The position numbers were made by a program, and so were the translations under genes. Positions 57,886 to 64,000 of a stretch of DNA of 64,000 nucleotides are shown here, piece after piece. Origin of the DNA: Prototheca cutis. Taxonomy: Eukaryota; Chlorophyta; Trebouxiophyceae; Chlorellales; Chlorellaceae. Numbering within the stretch: position 1 is the stretch's first letter; every line of letters starts with the position of its first letter. Under the pieces are notes generated by a model. The model had not been told where the DNA came from. It did no database searches and worked only from the letters and a program-made list of their open reading frames with translations. The DNA lies in contig BCIH01000001.1 of assembly GCA_002897115.2 (NCBI GenBank), forward strand, positions 1,288,871 to 1,352,870, in the 5' to 3' direction.

Positions 57886-60800
57886 CTACACATCAGGAAC
57901 TCCACGTTCTCTGGGCTGCAGCACATGGAGCATGCGCTCCAATTTCTCGTGACTGCAGCGTAGCAGGGCAGGTGGCAGGGCATCAGAGCTGTCACCCGTC
58001 GAGCTGCCCTCGCCCTCCTGCCGTTGTTGTGCATCCAGCACACGTCGCAGCAGGGCGCTGGCCGCATCGCCCCCGTCCACTGCAGCCAGCTCCATGAATG
58101 CCTGTGGAGTGGGTACCTTTCCTTTTGTGGAGTGAGGGCGGAGTTGCCGAGGTGCACACGAGGTCCACACCTTCCTGCCGTCACTTGATGCATAGGTGCT
58201 GCAAAGGCACAAACTATCCTTGCCCAACCCACCTGCACCCGCGCACCTTTGTCGCGTCCTCGCGGACATGCAGCGGCGCTGCCTCTCCCAACCAGCAGCC
58301 ACAGGCTTGCAAGGCCGCACCAAGGACCGGGGTCAATACCTCGCGTACCCCACNGCCTCCCAGCGGGTCTGGCAGTTCGTCCCTGCCATCTGCCATGGCC
58401 CTCAGGCAGCGTAGCACCGCGATGCGCAGCTGCGCGGCCACCGCCGGCGTCTCCACGCGGTCCGTCCCCGGCAGCAGCAGCGGTGGTGGTGCATAAGGCG
58501 CCGATGGTGCAGGCCCGGGCCTGCGTATTGCACTCGCCCCCACGCCGCGATCCAGGAGGCCCTCCAGCCTCGGCCAGGCCTCCTTGGCAAATCGCCGCGT
58601 GAGGAAACTGCCAGAGGTCTTGGCCAGAGACGTCAGCGCCGTCAACGCCGCTTGAATCAGTGCTGGCCTCCAGTCGTCCAGTGCCAGCATGCACGGCTCC
58701 CACAGCGCGTGCACGGCGGGCAGCACCCTGGGCACAGGTGGCAGTGCCGGTGCGAGCTCGGGGCCGTACGTCCCCAGCACCTCGACTCTTTTCTCCCGGG
58801 CATCGGTGGCCGCCGTGACCCCAGCCAGCACGGCGATCCCGGCCAAGCAGGTGGAAAGCGCGGTGACAGCGATGGCCAGGTCTCGCGACTGCAGCAACGG
58901 CGCCGCTGCGTTCACCGCAGACTCAGCCAGGCCGCCCACCGAGCTCGCGCGACGCTGCAGTTCACGAATTATGGCTGTAGTACTGTCGTCGAGGTCGATC
59001 ACGCGAGGGGATGCCCCGTCCTCCACCGGCCCCAGCGACCCCTCGGGCCCAAGTGCTTCGCTCGCTCGTCGCCGGGCCGCAACCCGCTCGCTGAAAAAAG
59101 CCTGGGCAGCCTCCCACCCCTCACGCGCCGCGGCCTCGTAAGCATCATCAGTATCATTCGTGCTTCCTTCGGCGTCCGCTCCACCAAACTTGGTCTGCCA
59201 CCGTGCCTCGACCCTGGCCGCAATCCCTTCCATGCCGGCCTGGACATCGTCGGCGACCTCCCGCGCCCCGCGCAGCGCCTCACGCAGCACTGCCAGGAAA
59301 GCGAGAACGTGCTGCGACGCCGCGCTGCGCGCCAAGATGCTCAGCCCCTGTGTTGGTTGGGTGTCGGCAGTTGAGTGTCAGTTGGGTGAGTGCTTGGTCC
59401 GACTTGGAGAAGCATTGTCCCAACACGATCATCGGAGCACCGAGTGTCTGCTGGTGTCTTCTGAACAAGAAATGCCCCACCTCACCCCGCAGAAAAAACA
59501 CCACCTGGAGGGCGATGCGGAGGGGTTCGGCCAAGCGTGGGAGGAGGGCCTGAGATACCCCCGCCTGGCGGAGCAGCGACGCAAACATCCGGGGTGCCTC
59601 AGGGTGGCGTTCCACACGCCGAAGCTGTGCACACAGCCCGTCCACGATGTAGTCGGCGTGTGCCGAAGCCAGACCCACGATGGTACCATAGTCGCCGCTC
59701 GTGACCAAGGCCTCCACCGCTCGCCCCGCGGCCTCGGCGACGGGCTGTGCGGGAGACTCTGCCATGCCAGGAAGACAGAGGTGGCGTTAGGGTTTGTGAG
59801 GTGGGGGGGGACACGGTCGTTGGTCTCCACAAGCTGCCACTCATCAATTGCCCAAGCTGACATTTCTCCCGTCGGTCCCCGCCCACCCCTACACAAACCC
59901 TGCCGCTCATTTTTACCTAGTGATTCGAGGAGGGGCAGGAGGATGGGACGGAGGCCGGCGGCGCGACGGGCAAACCTCGGTCCCTGCGTCGCTGCCAGCA
60001 CTGCCACCAGATCCCAGCAGGCNCGCTGCAGGAGCACAGTCGCGCCCGCCAACTGGCGAAGTCCCAACCGCTCGTAGGAAGTGTGATCTCCGTCGCCGGG
60101 CCCTTGCACCAGGCTCCACGGTGCCAGGTCCGCAACCTCAAGCACGAGGGACAGAGTCGTGCTATCAATTTCTTCTGCCCCAGTACCACTGCTGGTGCTG
60201 CCACGTAAGATGCCCGTGGCCAAGATCAGAGCCCGAACCGCGGCAACCGCTTCGTCCACGCCATCACCCAGCTTCGGCCGGCCGAGCGCTGCCATGCACG
60301 GCTCCAATAGCCGGCGCAGGCTGCCCGGTGGTGCAGCGTCGCACGTGCAGCCGGCGCCCAGGGTCCCGAGCAAACCCAACAGTGCCTGCCATGATTCGGT
60401 CGTTGTCACCAGGCTGGCCGCTAGCGGGATTGGCGGCCGGTACAATGTCTGGCAATTTTTAGGTGGGATTGCTTTGGGGTCTGGTGCGCATTGGTGGTCA
60501 CCTGGTGACGCCGTCGAGCCCGTCACCATTGGCAAGCCCGTTGCCGTCGGCAAGTCCGTTGTCGTTGGGAAGCCCCCTGCACCAGCCGTCGTTCCCACCG
60601 GTACCGATCTGGCTGCGGTGGCGTCGACGGCGAGCGCGGCGACGTCCGGGTCAATCTCCAGCACAGCGTCCAGCGAGGAAGAGAGGGCGGCGAGCCTGGC
60701 GCCATTTTGGACCAGGAGCGAAGCAGTCCAGCCTGAACGCGTCTCCTCCGCCACCTAGACAGTTGATGTGCGTTGTTGTCGGGGGAGTCGGCTGCACCAT

Positions 60801-62745
60801 GGCGATGATGGATGCCTGCCTCCTGCCTGGTGACAGGGCATGAGGCACAAAGCAGTAGCCCCCAATACCCTACCGTTCACCAAACTGCAACCACACAACA
60901 AACCTGGAGGAGACTGGTCAGCTGGAGGGTCTGTGCCGTGCCCGAGTCTGCACCACGACGAAAGGCGTCCGGAAGCCCAGCCGCCAAATCCTCAACCCGG
61001 CTCAGCCACTCGCCGGGTGTTTGTGTGATGAGCACTGCACGTAGCGCCACCCGCGCGGGGTCCGACACGATCTCCCAGGTATCCTGCCCCGCCCGCTCCA
61101 CGAGAGCTGTGAGTGCCTCATGCAACGCTGGAGTCAAGCCCATCGGACCCAGTTGGGTNAAAAGATCGCCGCAGCAGCGGACAAGCGTGGTCCGAACACG
61201 TGGAGAACGGCCGGGGCTCAGCAGGCTAGGCAACGTCCCAGCCAGTAAAGCTGCCAGGCGTTGTGCCGTCTCCTGGCGCCATGCTGCAGTGCGGCATATG
61301 CGCAGCGCATGCGCTGCTTCGAGCTGCTCGTCGGCGTGTTGGGTATCATCGTCGTCATCCTCGTGGGCCGACCGTGCATCGTCCTCTTCCACGGAGGAGG
61401 AGCCAGATGTGACGGTGCCCGAGGCATGATCCAGCTCGGACCTCTCGGTGGCGTGCCCATTACTACCCAGCGGCTGCTGATGTGCAAGGGCTCTGAGCTG
61501 GGCCATGGCATCGTTTACGGTGTCTGGCTCCTCGGTCAATGCCGATGGTACAGGTGCCTCCGCAGCTTCCCGTTCGTCGTTTGTCGCAAAGGCACGGAGG
61601 AGGAGCATGCGCAGTGCTTCCAGAGCAGCAATGGTGCCGTCGGCCCCGACGCCCTGTCCTGGCTTCTGGACATCTGCAGTGAGTGAGAGTCGTGCGAGGT
61701 ATCTGTTCCCACACGTCACTCCTGCATTCTTGGACTACCTCAGGGTCCGTAGGAACAAAAAAAGCTGCTGCCTTAGTGCCAGGTCACCCTCCCACCCCCC
61801 CATGGCCTATCAATAACGTGAGTAACCCCCCCTTCTTACTCTTGAGAATGCGGTCCAGGCCGGAACTCAAGCCCGGGAGGAAGAACGCAATCGTCCCCGG
61901 ATCCGGCAAGCAGCCGATCAGCAGAGTCAAGCTCCGCAGTGCCGGTGCCGCCAGGGTCCGATGGGCCGTACCCTTGTTGGAACTGTGCCCCCCAGCGAGT
62001 TTGAGCAGCACAGACGCCACGTGTCCGGCGATGGCTGCGCCGTCTTCGGTGGAGAAGACGCGGCGCAGGATGGGGCCATAACCTTCCGATGCCAGGAAGA
62101 CATCCAGCAGGGCGATGCTTTCCAGCAGCACTTCTTCAGGCACGCCTGAACCGTCCCGGCTCAGCAGCTCTGCCAGTCGCGGGAGCACGCCCTGCACGGC
62201 GCCGGCACTGGGCACAGCACGGCGCAGCGTGCATAGCATGCACCGCAGGCAGCACTCCAGTGCCCGGATCGACCCCGGGGGTTTGGGCTGCGGAAGTCTC
62301 CCACCTGATCTGGCGTCGTCCTTGTCAAGGCGAGCTTCCCCGCTGTCATCCAGCAGATGCAGCAGCGGGAACAAGATGTAGCCGGCAAACCTTCGGACTC
62401 CAGGGTCGTTCAGGGGCGTGCCCTTGATGATCTGTTCCAACTCTGCAGCATCGGACGGGTGGAAGACGGGCGCCTGAGNAGCGACTGCCAATCCCCGGAA
62501 TTGTGCATCGACGGACCTGTGCAGGGGCACCCCGGAAGCACAAACGGGAGCATTGAGATATCCTGGCAGAATCCACACAAGCAAGCTACCGTTCCTTGAA
62601 GTCGTGCCGCCAGTTGCGGGGGCCTGTCCATGAGCTGCAGGAGCGAGGCACAGATGGGTTGCACGCGGTCAAACAACGCTTCCCCGCCGCAGTCGGCACT
62701 GTCGACCGCGTCCCCTTGCTCTGCACTCTGCCCGTCACTGCGCAT
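57886..62745 (-). CDS. TTI1: TTI1 (TELO2-interacting protein 1) homologue, HEAT-repeat protein
   Basis: Seven exons (62745-62590, 62473-61840, 61673-60904, 60754-59917, 59758-59505, 59347-58247, 58101-57886) give about 1322 residues; human TTI1 has 1089. The N-terminus (FDRVQPICASLLQLM, then RRFAGYILFPLLHLLDD) matches the TTI1 start, where human has LRPVCVQL and YILFPLRF. The middle has AHADYIVDGLCAQLRRVERH, as in human NADYLVDSI. The C-terminus has SLAKTSGSFLTRRFAKEAWP, the TTI1 block ending KDVWPKL in animals. The rest is Leu/Ala-rich HEAT-type helices with acidic insertions (e.g. EDDDDDTQHADEQ). TTI1, TELO2 and TTI2 form the TTT complex, an Hsp90 co-chaperone that matures mTOR, ATM, ATR and DNA-PK. 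The start at 62745 is conservative: upstream exons may belong to the same mRNA (next entry). N bases at 58354, 60023, 61159 and 62479. Confidence 0.85.
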
Positions 62746-62917
62746 TTCCTCTGGCGACCCTGCGGGACGCAGTTGGGCAGTGCACTACATGCTTTGCAGG
62801 AGACACACGTTCAATTGATAGGAAAAGACAGACATTGAGCAGCGCAGGCTCATTCCCTGGCACGAGCGCGCGCAAGAGGGCATCGGCCTCACAGTACATC
62901 AGGCGCATGTGCTTCAC

Positions 62918-63743
62918 CTCGGGAGGTGCCTTGGGCGGGCTGCTGCTCAGAGGCAGCCAGGGCCATGTCCGAGCCATCGTTGCCGTACACGTCGTCGGCC
63001 GCCATCAGCTCAGACATCGCTGCGGGTCCCTCCCCGCCGGCGGGCTCCGCCTCGCTGGCCAATCCTCTCGCCGGCATCTCCAGTGCGGGGTCCGACGCCG
63101 TCGAGCCGCCCGGCGTTTGCGCCCCGGAACCCCTCTCCCCGGCCTCCACCAAGTCGCCGCAGTCGTCCTCCTCCAACGCCTCCCGCGCCGCCCGCCATTC
63201 GGCAGACTCTTGCACGCTGTGAGGAGTTGGTCAGTGGGCACAGGGTGGGTGGGGCGTTGATTCGAATTGCACCGCCAGCACCTCACAGGTGGTGCCGACG
63301 ACCTTGGGAATGTGCAACCAAAAGGTCCCCATCCCAACAGCAACGCACTGGGGTCGGTCTTGCTCAATGGCGGCTTCCAAGAGGGCCAGCGGGTTGTCGT
63401 CGATGTCGTTGAGCAGGGCGCCCAGGTCCAACCTGGCGCCGGGAGCATCAAGATTCAACCAGCCGGCATTTCCATTCCCGTTGCCGTTGCCGTTGGTGGC
63501 CACATCGGGGTCATCCCAAGCGCCGCGCGACAGGCCGCCGACCTCTTCCTCCTCGACCGCGGCCGACCCCGGGGTCGGGTCTTCCAGGCTCAGCGCGCGC
63601 AGCGCATCCTGCCACTGGTCCCGCATCCACGCCTCGTTCTCGCTCTCCAGCTGCTTCTCCAGCTCTGCCAGCACATCCTCATAGCCGACGTCCTCGGCGG
63701 CCTCCTCGTCATCAGTGGGGGGCCCCGGCAGCCGCCGCGGCAT
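62918..63743 (-). CDS. Two coding exons upstream of TTI1: N-terminal extension or separate gene
   Basis: Exon a (63743-63349) starts MPRRLPGPPTDDEEAAEDVG and encodes an acidic, amphipathic stretch (LAELEKQLESENEAWMRDQW) with an Asn-Gly repeat. Its donor CCCA|GTGCGT joins exon b (63216-62918; VQESAEWRAAREALEEDDCG). Exon b ends CGAG|GTGAAG, leaving one base that is in phase with an acceptor CCCGCAG at 62759-62753 just ahead of the TTI1 start. The two exons could therefore extend TTI1 by about 236 residues. Alternatively exon b runs on to a stop at 62889 as a separate gene, only about 145 bases from the TTI1 ATG. Another frame (62970-62770; EVKHMRLMYCEADALLRALV) also looks protein-like. I do not recognise the domain. 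Upstream of 63743 a hydrophobic stretch (TLVGITLVSVGAALCA) is in frame only if the N at 63759 is a spurious base. Confidence 0.5.
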
Positions 63744-64000
63744 GCCGCCGGCTTCACGNCGCGCACAGCGCCGCGCCCACAGAGACCAGCGTTATTCCCA
63801 CGAGCGTCGAGCCAAGATCCGACCGCTCACCCAGCGCTGCGTCTGTGGCCGCGGTCGCCAGAACCNTGACACCTGTTTTTTTGGCNCGGTTTGTGGGTAG
63901 TGGTTGAGATCATGAACGTCTAGCACAGCGTCCGTGCCATGCATGCACATGCCGACAAGATTTGGGCCGACCGCCTTGGTTGAGATCCAGCGAGCACTCG
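63744..64000. other. Right edge of window
   Basis: Contains three N bases (63759, 63866, 63887) and possible further 5' coding sequence of the gene upstream of TTI1. Not resolvable here. Confidence 0.3.

Overview
The window looks like nuclear DNA of a green alga (Chlorophyta, perhaps a trebouxiophyte; the lineage call is inference). It is GC-rich. Nearly every gene is cut by short spliceosomal introns. The gene set is eukaryotic, and several genes carry TGTAA, the chlorophyte polyadenylation signal, after the stop. Isolated N bases and a few N clusters next to homopolymers mark imperfect consensus. I found no rRNA, tRNA, CRISPR, virus or transposon gene.

All gene models were built by hand. 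I chose exon joins that keep the reading frame and restore conserved protein families; every coordinate is a prediction. Left to right: a 3' exon of an unknown gene (+); LTO1/Yae1-like (-); AYR1-like short-chain dehydrogenase (-); NFKBIL1 homologue (+); unknown multi-pass membrane protein (-); unknown 183-residue single-pass protein (+); IRE1 (-); RAD18 (+); SelO (+); VTC4-like polyphosphate polymerase (-); RluA-family pseudouridine synthase (+); branched-chain aminotransferase (-); kinesin-14 (+); MoeA/CNX1-E (+); ACSF2-like acyl-CoA synthetase (+); bZIP factor (-); PMS-type MutL (-); ribonucleotide reductase small subunit (-); glycerophosphodiester phosphodiesterase (+); TTI1 (-), with two further coding exons upstream of it.

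Six neighbouring pairs are head to head: SDR/NFKBIL1, membrane protein/183-aa protein, IRE1/RAD18, VTC4/pseudouridine synthase, BCAT/kinesin and RNR2/GDPD. The gaps between them are natural candidates for shared promoters. RAD18, PMS, RNR2 and TTI1 all serve genome maintenance, but nothing in the sequence shows that they are co-regulated.

The most unusual items are: an IRE1 whose KEN RNase domain runs, within one exon, into a tail with two CCCH zinc fingers; an excess of GC-AG introns (7 of about 88 modelled, four in one gene); recurrent (T or TG)n-Gn compound tracts, mostly in introns; a VTC4-like enzyme whose SPX region lacks the usual lysines; a bZIP protein with Tyr at the invariant basic-region Arg position; and possible N-terminal extension exons for TTI1.
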